Shown here piece after piece: positions 32,631 to 41,266 of a stretch of DNA of 51,972 nt. This DNA is from Methylobacterium sp. Leaf104. Lineage in GTDB: Bacteria > Pseudomonadota > Alphaproteobacteria > Rhizobiales > Beijerinckiaceae. The stretch covers positions 1 to 51,972 of the forward strand of contig NZ_LMMZ01000009.1 in NCBI RefSeq assembly GCF_001422885.1, read 5' to 3'. How positions within the stretch are numbered: position 1 is the first letter of the stretch; the number at the start of each line of letters is the position of its first letter. Position numbers and translations under genes: made by a program. The notes beneath the pieces are model-generated. The model ran no database searches and was not told the origin of the DNA. It saw only the letters and a list, made by a program, of their open reading frames with translations.

Positions 32631-33128
32631 TCAGCGGCCGATGATGCGCGGTGCGACAGCCCGCACCAGCGCCGCGACATGGCCCGCGGCCACCTCCCCG
32701 CTGCCCGCGAGGGCGCGGATCGTCAGGAGGTCGCCGTCGCGCAGGATCACGGCAGTGGCCCCCGAGCCGGTTCCCATGGGATAGCTGGTGACCCAGCCGA
32801 GGGCCGGTGCCAGGGACAGGCCGGACAGGCGGCAGGCCGGGTTTCTCGCCCGGCACAGGCCTTCGAGTTGGTCGAGGGACGTCTGCCCCGAGCGCACCCG
32901 TTCCTCCGTCCCGTCGGTCTGGCGGCCGAGTTGCAGGTCGATCATCGGTGCGCCCTTGCAGTCCGGGCAGGACAGGATGAGCCGCCGGGGTTCGGCCCGC
33001 GCCAGGAAGCCGGTGCCGAGCGCCGCCCTGGCCTCGTCGGCCACGGTGGAGAGGTCGCGGACCGCGAAACCCTCGGCCTGGGCCTTCACGGCTACCAGGC
33101 ACAGGAGGGCGAAGAGGAGGATACGCAT
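32631..33128 (-). CDS. Secreted hypothetical protein, 165 aa
   Basis: A clear signal peptide (MRILLFALLCLVAVKAQA) is followed by a small domain with a CPDC pair and two further cysteines (LCRARNPACRL), so disulphides or metal binding are possible. An upstream ATG at 33176 would bury the signal sequence and is rejected. The gene sits 44 bases after the DUF4384 gene on the same strand. The family is not recognised. Confidence 0.7.
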   Translation of the reverse strand: MRILLFALLCLVAVKAQAEGFAVRDLSTVADEARAALGTGFLARAEPRRLILSCPDCKGAPMIDLQLGRQTDGTEERVRSGQTSLDQLEGLCRARNPACRLSGLSLAPALGWVTSYPMGTGSGATAVILRDGDLLTIRALAGSGEVAAGHVAALVRAVAPRIIGR

Positions 33129-33172
33129 GGGAGAATTCCAGTCTGTGTCGCCCGCGACGACGGCGTCGCGCC

Positions 33173-34630
33173 TCACCGCACCACGATCCGGGCTGCGGCC
33201 TCCGTCACGCCGGGTGTGGCCCGGATCCGGTCCACGAGGTCGAGCACGTCGGTGGGCGACAGCAGCGTCGCGTCGGAATCCGTACCCGGCGCGGCGGCGA
33301 GCCAGCGCGCGGCGAGTTCCGGCGGCAGACCCCCTTCGACTCCGAAGCAGGTGAAGAGATTCTCGAAAGGCTCGCCCGCGACGATCTCGTCGAGGCCGTA
33401 GCCGCGCGGGTAGCGCCGGACGTCACCCGCGGTCAGCGGGGCGGCGGAAGCGGCGTTGCCGCGCACCGGCAGGACGACGTAGGCCGTCTCGTCCGGGGCG
33501 ACGACCCAGCAATACAGGTTCTGCCGCGCCTTGGAATCGATGCGCATCTCCAGGCGCTGTCCGGCCGTATAGGGTGTGGCGGTCGCCGAGACCGCGAGGC
33601 GCCCCCCGTCCGTGCGGGCGGTCGCCGCCAGGTGGTCGAGGAAGGGACGCGGGGTCGGATCGCAGCCGAGTCCCTCGACGCCGATGCGCCGGCGCCCGGT
33701 GGGCGCCAGGATCGCGCCGTCGCGCCGGAACTCCAACTCCATCCAGGCCCGGGGGGCGCCCCCCGCGTCGCGGTCCTGCAGGAAGCGCCCCCGGGCCGTC
33801 ACCGGCCCTTCGCAGGCGGTTCCCGGGGGCCTTCGGCGGATATCGAGGCGCGCGCCCTTCAGCACGCGGTTGGCGCTGCGTGCCTCGGCGTCCAGCGCGA
33901 TCGCGAGCCGGTCGGTGAGCACGCCCGCGCAGGTCGAGTGGCCGCCCTCGGCCACGAAGGGGCAGATCTCGACGGCGCCGGCCTGCGGCGCGGCCTGGGC
34001 GAAGGCGCGCACCGCCTGCTCCATGACCGCGTCGACATCGGCGACGCCCGGGCCGATCCGGACCGGGACGATGACGGGTTCGCTCGTCGCCTTGCAGGCC
34101 GCGCTCCGGGTGATCGCCTGGAGGCGGAACGCCACGGTCCCGCCGGCCCGCCGGGGCTCCACCAGGAACACGCTGGCATCGCCCGCGAAGGCGTCGCGGA
34201 TCTGAGCCTCGGCCTCGGCGCCGGAGAGACCGGTCGTGCCTTCGCGCAGGGCCTTGATCCGGACCACGTCGGCGGCCGCCGCGAGGCGCACCCGTCCCGT
34301 GGCCTGGAGCCGGGTCTCGGCCGCGAGGCGGACCTCCTCGGCCTGTTCCCGCGACAGGACGGTCTGGCCGGGCTCGACGCCGACCACCGCCAGGGTGAGG
34401 CCGGACCGGCCGGCGCAGGCCGCCACGGCGTCGAGGAAGGGCGCCAGGGCAGCGGTGCCGGGATCGGCACGGACGGGGGTCGAGAGAAGCAGGAAGGCGC
34501 CCAGAAGTGCGAGCGGTCGGCCGAACCGCGCGGCCTTCCCTTTCCCCTCCGCGGGGCGGGGAAGATCGTGCGACGCCGCTCGCGCAAAGGGCGCAGGCAG
34601 GGCCGCGCGCTCGAACCGATCCGGGCTCAT
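33173..34630 (-). CDS. Secreted DUF4384-domain protein
   Basis: The 485-residue protein has a late hydrophobic signal (about residues 38-54, LALLGAFLLLSTPVRA). The middle resembles curli-assembly or lipoprotein-like sensors. A DUF4384-type domain lies at about 350-430, with YTAGQRLEMRIDSKARQNLY followed by CWVVAPDETAYVVLPV. DUF4384 domains often accompany caspase-like and kinase proteins in bacteria. Its ATG overlaps the stop of the caspase-like gene by four bases, which ties the two functionally. Their joint job is unknown. Confidence 0.8.
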   Translation of the reverse strand: MSPDRFERAALPAPFARAASHDLPRPAEGKGKAARFGRPLALLGAFLLLSTPVRADPGTAALAPFLDAVAACAGRSGLTLAVVGVEPGQTVLSREQAEEVRLAAETRLQATGRVRLAAAADVVRIKALREGTTGLSGAEAEAQIRDAFAGDASVFLVEPRRAGGTVAFRLQAITRSAACKATSEPVIVPVRIGPGVADVDAVMEQAVRAFAQAAPQAGAVEICPFVAEGGHSTCAGVLTDRLAIALDAEARSANRVLKGARLDIRRRPPGTACEGPVTARGRFLQDRDAGGAPRAWMELEFRRDGAILAPTGRRRIGVEGLGCDPTPRPFLDHLAATARTDGGRLAVSATATPYTAGQRLEMRIDSKARQNLYCWVVAPDETAYVVLPVRGNAASAAPLTAGDVRRYPRGYGLDEIVAGEPFENLFTCFGVEGGLPPELAARWLAAAPGTDSDATLLSPTDVLDLVDRIRATPGVTEAAARIVVR

Positions 34631-36738
34631 TCCGTCTCGTTCGCCTTGGCGTAGAGGTCGAGGGCGCGCACGAAGACCGGGTTGAAGCGGCCGTCGAGGG
34701 CGCCCGAATAGTAATCGGCCTCCTTGATGGCGCGCTGGACGGCGCGGATCGTCTCGGGCTTCAGCTTCTGAGCGCCGGTGTCCGTCGCCGAGACCGAGGC
34801 CGCGCCGAGTTCCCCGCGCTTCAGGGCCCGCAGCACCATGCCGGGGGCGCTGACCCCCGGGAAGTAGCGGCCGAAGCCGTTGTCGATCAGGGCCGCCATC
34901 GTGGCCATGGCGACGGGGTCGCCCTTGTCGGCGGCCTGCCGGAACAGGTCGAGGCCCTGGCGCAGGTCCTTCGGGAAGCCGTAGGCGCCGGTGGTGTAAT
35001 GCGGCACGAGCTTCGAGATCGAAGCGACGTCGCCCCCCTCGACGGCGCGCTTGTAGAGCGCCACGGCCGCAGCCTCGTTCTTCGGGATGCCGTTGCCGTA
35101 TTCCAGCATGCGAGCGGCGTTGGCGAGCGCGATCATGTTGCCCCCCTCGCCGGCCTGCCGATAGAGGCGGAACGCCTCGGCCTGCGAGCGCTTCACGCCC
35201 TGTCCGTTCTCGTAGAGGGTGGCGAGGTTGTTCATCGCCGAGATGCTGCCCGCCTTGGCCGCGCGCTCATAGGCGGCGAAGGCGTCCTTGTAGCGGTCGG
35301 CGCGATCGTGGGTGCGGCCGAGCTGATAGGCGAGGCGGCGCAGGTCGGGATGGGCCGCGCTGGCCGCCCGGCACGCCTCGGTGGCGGCCGAGGCTTCGAT
35401 CCGGCCGAGCTTCACCCCCGTCACGCCCGGCGGCCGGTCGGGATCGTCGGTGCCGGCGGCGAGCTCGTCGCAGCGGCGCACGTTCGGGTCTCCCGAAGCC
35501 GCACCGGCTCCGGTGCCCCCGAGATATCCTTCCGCGAGGCCGCGATAGGCACAGACCTCAGCGCAGATCTCGAGGTAGTCGCGGTAGCGCTTGGCCGGGC
35601 CGAGGCGGGCCCAGTTCTCCTGGTCCCGGGTCGCCGCATCCCGGCGACGGTCGGTGAACAGCCGTTCCATCGCCCGTTCGCGATAGGCGCAGACCTCGCC
35701 GCAGGTGCCGACATAGCCCTCAAAGGCCTCGCGGGTGCCGAGGCCTTCGGCCCGGCGCCAAGCCGCCTCGTCACGGACCGAGGCCACTCCCTTGGCGATC
35801 GCCTCCACGGGCAGCGCCGCCTTCAGCACGATCGGGGCGTCGTCGATCTCCGGGACCTGCTCGCGCCCGGAGGTGCGCCGTGCGGCCTCCTCCACCTCGC
35901 GCCGCAGGTAGCGCTGCAGTTCGGGCCACGCGACCTGTCCGTCGCCGTCTCCCTGCTGGTCCGTCCCGTCGGCGAGGCCGGACACGCCCATCAGGAAGCG
36001 GCTGGTGAGGAGGCCGAGCCGGTTCGTCACGTCCCAGTTGGCCGGCGTCGCGCCGGAGGTGGCCACCAGCCGCACGATCCCGCTCTCGGACTTGGGACGG
36101 GCGGGCGCGAAGCCGGGCGCGGAAACCGCCAGCAGGCTCTCGCCCTTGCGGCCGGTCTCGCCGGTGAAGCAGGCATCCACCATCACGACGAGCTGTCGCT
36201 CGGATCCGATCTTGCGCTTCACGAGGTCGAGGTTGCGGTAGAGGGTCTCCAGGCTGTAGCCGCTCTCGCCCTGGTTGGGGTTGCCGTCCTCCGGAAGCAG
36301 GAACGGCTGGCGGGTGGCCAAATCCGGCACCCCGTGTCCCGAATAATAGACGAAGACGTTCGAGCGACCCTCGCGGACGCTACGCCAGAGGCGGCCCGAT
36401 TGCGGGTTCCGCTCGGTCCCGAAGACCTGATTGAACTCGTTGAGGGTGGCGTCCTTCAGGACGAAGACGTTGCTCTCGCGATAGCCGAGCCGCTGGACGA
36501 GGTAGGCGCGCATGGCCTCGGCATCGTTGTGGGCGTAATCCACCGGTACCGTCTGCTTGTAGCTGCGGTTGCCGATCACGACCGCGACGGAATCCGCGTT
36601 GTCGGAGAAGACGGCCGGGTCGGGCGCGGCCCGGACCGGGCCGGGAGCGACGAGCCAGGGAGCGACCTGCGCCAGGATGGCGATGAGAAGGCGGCGGAAG
36701 CGCCGCTGTCTCGCCGGTACGGGGGCTTCTGGCCTCAT
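34627..36738 (-). CDS. Exported caspase-family (C14) protein with SEL1 repeats and peptidoglycan-binding end
   Basis: The 703-residue protein has a signal peptide (about 1-37). A caspase-like peptidase domain (about 45-300) carries the catalytic dyad His135 in YYSGHG and Cys190 in VDACFTG, and an EF-hand-like DGDGQVAWPEL. Two Cys-containing repeats (CGEVCAYR, CAEVCAYR) follow. Next come SEL1-type TPR repeats (about 490-640; SAMNNLATLYENGQGVKRS) and a final peptidoglycan-binding-like segment (VQRAIKEADYYSGALDGRF). Prokaryotic caspase homologues cut after basic residues. GGGAG before the ATG at 36738 favours this start. It heads the leftward array of secreted proteins. Confidence 0.9.
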   Translation of the reverse strand: MRPEAPVPARQRRFRRLLIAILAQVAPWLVAPGPVRAAPDPAVFSDNADSVAVVIGNRSYKQTVPVDYAHNDAEAMRAYLVQRLGYRESNVFVLKDATLNEFNQVFGTERNPQSGRLWRSVREGRSNVFVYYSGHGVPDLATRQPFLLPEDGNPNQGESGYSLETLYRNLDLVKRKIGSERQLVVMVDACFTGETGRKGESLLAVSAPGFAPARPKSESGIVRLVATSGATPANWDVTNRLGLLTSRFLMGVSGLADGTDQQGDGDGQVAWPELQRYLRREVEEAARRTSGREQVPEIDDAPIVLKAALPVEAIAKGVASVRDEAAWRRAEGLGTREAFEGYVGTCGEVCAYRERAMERLFTDRRRDAATRDQENWARLGPAKRYRDYLEICAEVCAYRGLAEGYLGGTGAGAASGDPNVRRCDELAAGTDDPDRPPGVTGVKLGRIEASAATEACRAASAAHPDLRRLAYQLGRTHDRADRYKDAFAAYERAAKAGSISAMNNLATLYENGQGVKRSQAEAFRLYRQAGEGGNMIALANAARMLEYGNGIPKNEAAAVALYKRAVEGGDVASISKLVPHYTTGAYGFPKDLRQGLDLFRQAADKGDPVAMATMAALIDNGFGRYFPGVSAPGMVLRALKRGELGAASVSATDTGAQKLKPETIRAVQRAIKEADYYSGALDGRFNPVFVRALDLYAKANETE

Positions 36739-36835
36739 GCGCTCGTCTCCCTGCGCCATAATGGGGGCGTAGGCTGGGGCTCTACCCGGCCGGACCTTGC
36801 GAAGGAATCCGGCCGGACCATGGCGTGCCGGGCAC

Positions 36836-36904
36836 TCACCCGACAAGCAGCCCGACGACGAGGCTGAGCACGGCGAGGTGGATCGGCGAGAGGACCGTCA
36901 GCAT
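36836..36904 (-). CDS. Possible 22-residue membrane microprotein
   Basis: The frame reads MLTVLSPIHLAVLSLVVGLL and two more residues before TGA. It is almost entirely one membrane helix. It lies 10 bases downstream of the stop of the 85-residue secreted protein and on the same strand, so it could be cotranscribed. There is no strong ribosome binding site, and chance cannot be excluded at this length. Confidence 0.3.
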   Translation of the reverse strand: MLTVLSPIHLAVLSLVVGLLVG

Positions 36905-36914
36905 CGCGCCGGCC

Positions 36915-37172
36915 CTACGGCAGGTAGAGGCCGCGGCCGCAGCGGCGCACCCGGCGCGCCTCGACGTAGCCGGTGTACCGGTTGAACACGTCGACTGTGC
37001 GATAGAGGCAGTACCGTCCGGAGTTGCGGCCGTCGTAGTAGACCCCGCCGTTGTCGAGATCGACGCCGAGGAATTCGGGGTTGCCCCCCGTGGCCCGGCC
37101 CGGCTCCTGCGCCTCCACGGAGCCGACGCCGCCCAGCAGGCCGGCAAGGGTGAGGATCGCGATCATGCGCAT
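36915..37172 (-). CDS. Small secreted protein, 85 aa
   Basis: A signal peptide (MRMIAILTLAGLLGGVGSVEA, cleaved before QE) is followed by a basic, Tyr/Arg-rich mature part with two cysteines (RYCLYRTVDVFNRY and RRVRRCGRG). GGAG precedes the ATG. The family is not recognised. It lies upstream of the caspase-like gene on the same strand with 176 bases between them, so it may share or precede that operon's promoter. Confidence 0.65.
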   Translation of the reverse strand: MRMIAILTLAGLLGGVGSVEAQEPGRATGGNPEFLGVDLDNGGVYYDGRNSGRYCLYRTVDVFNRYTGYVEARRVRRCGRGLYLP

Positions 37173-37341
37173 CTGACGTCTCCATCATCGAGCGGCGTCG
37201 GCCGCCCTCACGGCTCTCATGGGTGGGCCAGAGCCGTTTTCGCGGTCCATCGATCGGACACCTGCAAATTTCTCGTCGCGCCTCTTCGGAACGGGCACTC
37301 GGGGATCGCGACGTCATGACCGAGCGTGAGACCACTTGACT

Positions 37342-37382
37342 TATATCTTTTCGGCATCTTAGTTATATGCAGAACAGATATA
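37342..37382. promoter_or_regulatory. Possible operator before the NrtR-like gene
   Basis: An AT-rich stretch directly before the GTG start has inverted arms TATATCT (37342-37348) and AGATATA (37376-37382) plus an internal TTATAT. NrtR-type repressors usually bind AT-rich palindromes in front of their own operon, so autoregulation through this site is plausible. The spacer is longer than in known NrtR boxes, so the assignment is weak. Confidence 0.35.
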
Positions 37383-37392
37383 TGGTGCTGCC

Positions 37393-38145
37393 GTGACCGA
37401 AGAGGCCTTTCTCGAAGCCTATGATCCCGCCGCATTCGCGCGACCGGCACTGACCGTCGATCTCGTCCTGATGGGGTTGCGCGAGGGCCGTCCGGCGGTA
37501 CTCCTGATCGAGCGCAAGGAGCACCCGCATGCCGGTCGCTGGGCGCTGCCCGGCAGCTTCGTGGGCCTCGACGAGACGCTGGACGGTGCGGCCGGTCGCG
37601 TCCTGAGAGAGAAGGCCGGCTTCTCCCCGGTCGAAGCGGCCCGCACGCGCCTGGAGCAGCTCTACACCTTCGGTGCAGTGGACCGGGACCCGCGCATGCG
37701 CATCGTCACCGTCGCCTATCTCGCGCTCATGCCGGAGGCCGCCTTCATGAAGGCGCTGGAGAGCGACGCGCGGCTCTCGGCGGCGATCCTCGTCGTGCCC
37801 TGGGACGGCACGACGGGCGGCATCGTCGAGGCCTTCTCGCTCGGCGACCGCGACCGCGCGACACCGCTGAGCTTCGCCTTCGACCATGCCGAGATTCTCG
37901 CCGTGGCGATCCTGCGCCTGCGGGGAAAGCTCGACTATTCCGACGTCGCCTTCGCCCTTCTGCCGGAGGTCTTCACCCTCCGGCAGCTGCAGGACGTGCA
38001 CCAGGCGATCCTGGGTACGTCCCTGAACAAGCCCGCCTTCCGCCGCCGGATGCTCGACCGGGGCTGGCTCGCACCGACGGGCTCGCGGGAGGGCGGCACC
38101 TCGTTCCGTCCCGCCGAGCTCTACCGTTTCCAGGAAATGCCCTGA
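37393..38145 (+). CDS. NrtR-like Nudix-domain transcriptional regulator
   Basis: The 250-residue protein has a Nudix fold (about 20-150) and a C-terminal winged helix (about 190-245, FTLRQLQDVHQAILG). This is the layout of NrtR, which senses ADP-ribose or related nucleotides and represses NAD genes. The Nudix box is degenerate. At the place of REUxEExGU it reads RVLREKAGF, so two of the acidic metal ligands are lost and hydrolysis is unlikely. The GTG at 37393 is the only reasonable start. The following SPFH and NAD-kinase-like genes on the same strand form an apparent operon that it may control. Confidence 0.85.
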   Translation: MTEEAFLEAYDPAAFARPALTVDLVLMGLREGRPAVLLIERKEHPHAGRWALPGSFVGLDETLDGAAGRVLREKAGFSPVEAARTRLEQLYTFGAVDRDPRMRIVTVAYLALMPEAAFMKALESDARLSAAILVVPWDGTTGGIVEAFSLGDRDRATPLSFAFDHAEILAVAILRLRGKLDYSDVAFALLPEVFTLRQLQDVHQAILGTSLNKPAFRRRMLDRGWLAPTGSREGGTSFRPAELYRFQEMP

Positions 38146-38173
38146 TTCCGGCGTACCCCAGAAGGAGGATTCC

Positions 38174-39172
38174 ATGGCTACGATCCGCACCATCGGTCCG
38201 GTCGCTCAGCTCAGGAGCGAGGCGAGCAGCCACGTCATCCGCTACCGCAACGGGCGGATCCGGCAGAGCGGGCGCGGCCTCGTCTTCTGGTTCCGGCCGG
38301 AAACCGCGAGCATCAGCGAGCTGCCCATGGACGATCGCGAGATGACGCTGTTCGTGCGCGGCCGCAGCCGGGATTTCCAAGCCGTGGTGGTGCAGGGGAC
38401 GATCGGCTGGCGCGTCGTCGATCCGGAACTGCTGGCGAGCCGGGTCGACTTCTCCCTCGGGCTTCGCACCGGCAAGCCACAGGGCCAGCCGATCGAGCGG
38501 ATCGAAGCGCGTCTCGGCGGCATCGCCGGTCAGGCGGTCCTGCAGGCGATCGGCGACGATCCGGTGGGCGCGCTCCTCGATGCAGGGCCCGAGCCCCTGC
38601 GCGTGGCCCTCGAGACCGTTCTGGGCGCGGCCCCGGCGCTGGCGGAGATCGGAATCGCGGTGGTCTCGGTCCGGCTCACCAACCTCGCGCCGTCGAGCGA
38701 GTTGGAACGCGCGCTCCAGACGCCGACCTTCGAGGCCCTGCAGCAGAAGGCCGATGCCGCGACCTTCGCGCGACGTGCCCTGGCCGTGGAGAAGGAGCGG
38801 GCCATCGCGGAGAACGAGCTGGAGACGCGCACGGAACTCGCCCGGCGTGAAGCGGTGCTCATCGCGCGGGAAGCGGAGAACGCCCGCGACCGTGCGGCGG
38901 GGCTCGCCGAGGCGCAGGGTTTGGAGGCGGCGGCGGAAGCGGAGCGCATCCGCCTCGTCGAGGGCGCCCGGGCCGAGGCCGAGCAGCGGCGCGCCGCCAT
39001 CTACCGCGACCTGCCGCCGGCCGTCCTCCTCGGGCTGGCCGCCCGCGAACTCGCGGGCAAGCTCGAGACCATCGAGCACGTCAACGTCACGCCGGATCTG
39101 CTGGCGAGTGCCCTCGGCGCTTTCCGCGGGGTGGCTCCCTCGCCGGTTGCGCCACCCTCCATGCCGCGTTGA
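38174..39172 (+). CDS. SPFH/Band-7-domain protein
   Basis: The 332-residue protein has an SPFH core at about 20-200 (VIRYRNGRIRQSGRGLVFWF, then FQAVVVQGTIGWRVVDPELL). A long Glu/Ala/Arg coiled coil follows at about 205-285, and the tail is short and Pro-rich. Unlike stomatins it has no N-terminal membrane helix, so membrane contact would be peripheral. SPFH proteins form ring-like scaffolds. A textbook AAGGAGG precedes the ATG. It lies between an NrtR-like regulator and an NAD-kinase-like enzyme, which implies an NAD-linked role that I cannot specify. Confidence 0.85.
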   Translation: MATIRTIGPVAQLRSEASSHVIRYRNGRIRQSGRGLVFWFRPETASISELPMDDREMTLFVRGRSRDFQAVVVQGTIGWRVVDPELLASRVDFSLGLRTGKPQGQPIERIEARLGGIAGQAVLQAIGDDPVGALLDAGPEPLRVALETVLGAAPALAEIGIAVVSVRLTNLAPSSELERALQTPTFEALQQKADAATFARRALAVEKERAIAENELETRTELARREAVLIAREAENARDRAAGLAEAQGLEAAAEAERIRLVEGARAEAEQRRAAIYRDLPPAVLLGLAARELAGKLETIEHVNVTPDLLASALGAFRGVAPSPVAPPSMPR

Positions 39173-39184
39173 GGACACCCCCCC

Positions 39185-40078
39185 GTGTCGGTCATCACCC
39201 CGCGCGCTGTGTTCGTCGTTCGCGAGACCGATTACGAGGTCCTGCTCGCCCGGCACGCCACCCGCGGCCAGGCCCGTTTCTTCCTGGAAACTCGAGGCCA
39301 GAGTCTCGCCGACGTCGAGGACCGTCACGCCCGCTTCCAGGCCGTGCTCGGGCAGGCACGGGCCGCAGTGCCGGCGGACTGGCGGCAGGCTCTGGCGCGG
39401 CGCGCCGACCTCGACCGCTTCCTGTTCGCCCCCGAGGACATCGTCGTGACGGTGGGCCAGGACGGCCTCGTCGCCAACGTGGCGAAGTACTTGCGCGATC
39501 AGCCCGTGATCGGCGTCAATCCAGCCCCCGACCTCTACGACGGCGCGCTGGCCCGGATCGCGGTGGAGCGCTTGGGCGCTCTGTTCCCGGCCAGCCTCGC
39601 CAGAGCAGCCGAAGTAGAACGGCGCACCATGGTAAAGGCCGTTCTCGACACCGGCGAGCAGCTGCTGGCGCTCAACGAGATCTTCGTCGGCCATCGCAGC
39701 CATCAATCCGCGCGCTACCGGATCGAGGCGGACGGTGACGCGGAGGACCACTCGTCAAGCGGCCTCATCGTCGCGACGGGGACCGGCCTCACCGGCTGGG
39801 CCCGCTCGATCGCGGAGGCGACGCATCTCACCCTCGGCATCGGGACCGAGGAGCCCGCCGTCGGCTACTGGGTGCGAGAGCCGTTCCCGAGCGTCGCCAC
39901 CGGCACGACCCTTCGGGCAGGCAAGCTCGCCGGGACGGTCCTCGCGGTCACCTCACGCATGAACGAGGGCGGCGTGGTCTTCGCCGATGGGATCGAGCAG
40001 GACTTCATCGCCTTCGAATGGGGCCGCCGGGTCGAACTCGGGCCGGCCGACCGCGCGCTGAACCTGGTGGTTGCGTAA
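39185..40078 (+). CDS. NAD-kinase-like protein
   Basis: The 297-residue protein shows the NAD-kinase fold. GQDGLVANVAKYL (91-103) stands in place of the GGDGT motif, and ALNEIFVGHRS (163-171) carries the NE motif. SSGLIVATGTGLTGWARSI is the glycine-rich loop near 191-209. The first motif deviates (GQDGL), so activity or substrate may differ from standard ATP-NAD kinase. The GTG start lies 12 bases after the SPFH stop. Together with the NrtR-like gene this is a compact NAD-related operon. A housekeeping NAD kinase should exist elsewhere in the genome. Confidence 0.75.
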   Translation: MSVITPRAVFVVRETDYEVLLARHATRGQARFFLETRGQSLADVEDRHARFQAVLGQARAAVPADWRQALARRADLDRFLFAPEDIVVTVGQDGLVANVAKYLRDQPVIGVNPAPDLYDGALARIAVERLGALFPASLARAAEVERRTMVKAVLDTGEQLLALNEIFVGHRSHQSARYRIEADGDAEDHSSSGLIVATGTGLTGWARSIAEATHLTLGIGTEEPAVGYWVREPFPSVATGTTLRAGKLAGTVLAVTSRMNEGGVVFADGIEQDFIAFEWGRRVELGPADRALNLVVA

Positions 40079-40264
40079 GCCAGCGGGAGGAGCGCGGACC
40101 GATGTCGAGCCCGATCGAGGCGCCGTGTCATCCGCTCTCGTCCGGAAGGCGATCCGGCCAGCGAGCCCCTAAGAAACTCGGCCTCCTGGTGCCGACGATA
40201 CCCGGCGACCCTGCCTGCCAGCACAGGTCGTGCCGTGTCGGCCGGGAGGTTCGGCGTCTGCCGC

Positions 40265-40858
40265 TCATCGGTCCCAGGCGAAGTAGCGCCGGGCGGCGTC
40301 CTGGCCATCCTCCAAAGGCCTCGCCAGCCGCCCGCGCCGGTCGATCAGCCCCCATCGGCCGCCGACCATGGAGGCCGGCTGGCGCCCATCCGAGCGGCAG
40401 CCACGGCAGACCAGGGCCTCGCCGCGGGCGTTGAACGGAAACGACCAGTCGAAATCCGTGGCGAGGACCCGGCGCAGGCGCCGGTCGTGGAAAGCGACTT
40501 TGCCGGCGTGCCAGCTTCGCACCAATCCCTGCGCGAAGGGGTCCGGCCCGTTGTCGAGGGGGAACACCGGCAGCGCCAGCCCATCGCGGCGCGCCCAGAG
40601 CGCACCGATCCCGTCGACGACGATCTCCGTCACCCCGCCCCGGAACGGCATGCGCGCGAGGCGGGCGGGGTCGATGCGGACGAATTCCCCCGCGCGCCGG
40701 GCGCAGTGCTCCAACCGGGCGAAATCCGCGTGGACGTTGCGGCAGGCGAGCGGGTAGGCGCCCGCGTCGCCCGCCCGCACGGCCTGCGGCACGAGGCCGG
40801 CCGCCAGACCGAGGAGGACGAGCACACCGAGGGCACGTCCCCGTGTCCCCCAGCTCAC
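40265..40858 (-). CDS. Secreted hypothetical protein, 197 aa
   Basis: A signal peptide (GTG start at 40858, then SWGTRGRALGVLVLLGLAAG, cleaved near VRA|GD) precedes a domain with cysteines at ACRNV and EHCARR. Its C-terminus contains WGLIDRRGRLARPLEDG, reminiscent of the WG repeat. The GTG overlaps the stop of the upstream gene (GTGA). The family is otherwise not recognised. It is the last gene of a short leftward group of small secreted proteins. Confidence 0.65.
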   Translation of the reverse strand: MSWGTRGRALGVLVLLGLAAGLVPQAVRAGDAGAYPLACRNVHADFARLEHCARRAGEFVRIDPARLARMPFRGGVTEIVVDGIGALWARRDGLALPVFPLDNGPDPFAQGLVRSWHAGKVAFHDRRLRRVLATDFDWSFPFNARGEALVCRGCRSDGRQPASMVGGRWGLIDRRGRLARPLEDGQDAARRYFAWDR

Positions 40859-41214
40859 CGGAGGCCCCAGCGCCCGGCCGGGCCGGGCTCGCCGGTGGCG
40901 TCGTCCACCCACACGCGCCAGCCGCCATAGGCGACCTCGCAGACGTCCCAGACGGGGCCGGTGTCCGTCCGGGTCGGCACGGCCACGCCGGTGGTGGCGG
41001 CGCCCGTTCCCGCCGCGGCGCGCGCGGCGATCGCCGCCGCGTGCTCGGGCGTGAGCCGGCCCGTCGCGGGCGCCGGCGCAGCGGATCGGGAGTCCGAGCG
41101 CCCCAGGATCGCCAGCACGTTTCGGATTCCTTGCATCGTCGGGTGAACATGGGCGTCCGGCGCGGAGATGTCACCCGCCCCGGCGCCGGCCACGAGGGCG
41201 GGCCCGGCCGCCAT
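40855..41214 (-). CDS. Hypothetical protein, about 119 aa
   Basis: The frame ends in VWDVCEVAYGGWRVWVDDATG and is coupled to the next gene by a 4-base overlap. The N-terminus is Ala/Gly/Pro-rich and the start is unsure: ATG 41214 or ATG 41136 are both possible, and neither has a good ribosome binding site. Only the C-terminal half looks like a folded domain. Function unknown. Confidence 0.5.
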   Translation of the reverse strand: MAAGPALVAGAGAGDISAPDAHVHPTMQGIRNVLAILGRSDSRSAAPAPATGRLTPEHAAAIAARAAAGTGAATTGVAVPTRTDTGPVWDVCEVAYGGWRVWVDDATGEPGPAGRWGLR

Positions 41215-41266
41215 GTTCGGGGGTCGACCCTCGTGCAGGCGCCCCAGTCGACCGGGTCGCGGCGGA

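Noticed and set aside
36836..37147. 103-residue minus-strand protein overlapping the 85-residue secreted protein
   Set aside because: It is out of frame with the signal-peptide protein and has no features until its last 22 codons, which are listed separately as a possible microprotein.
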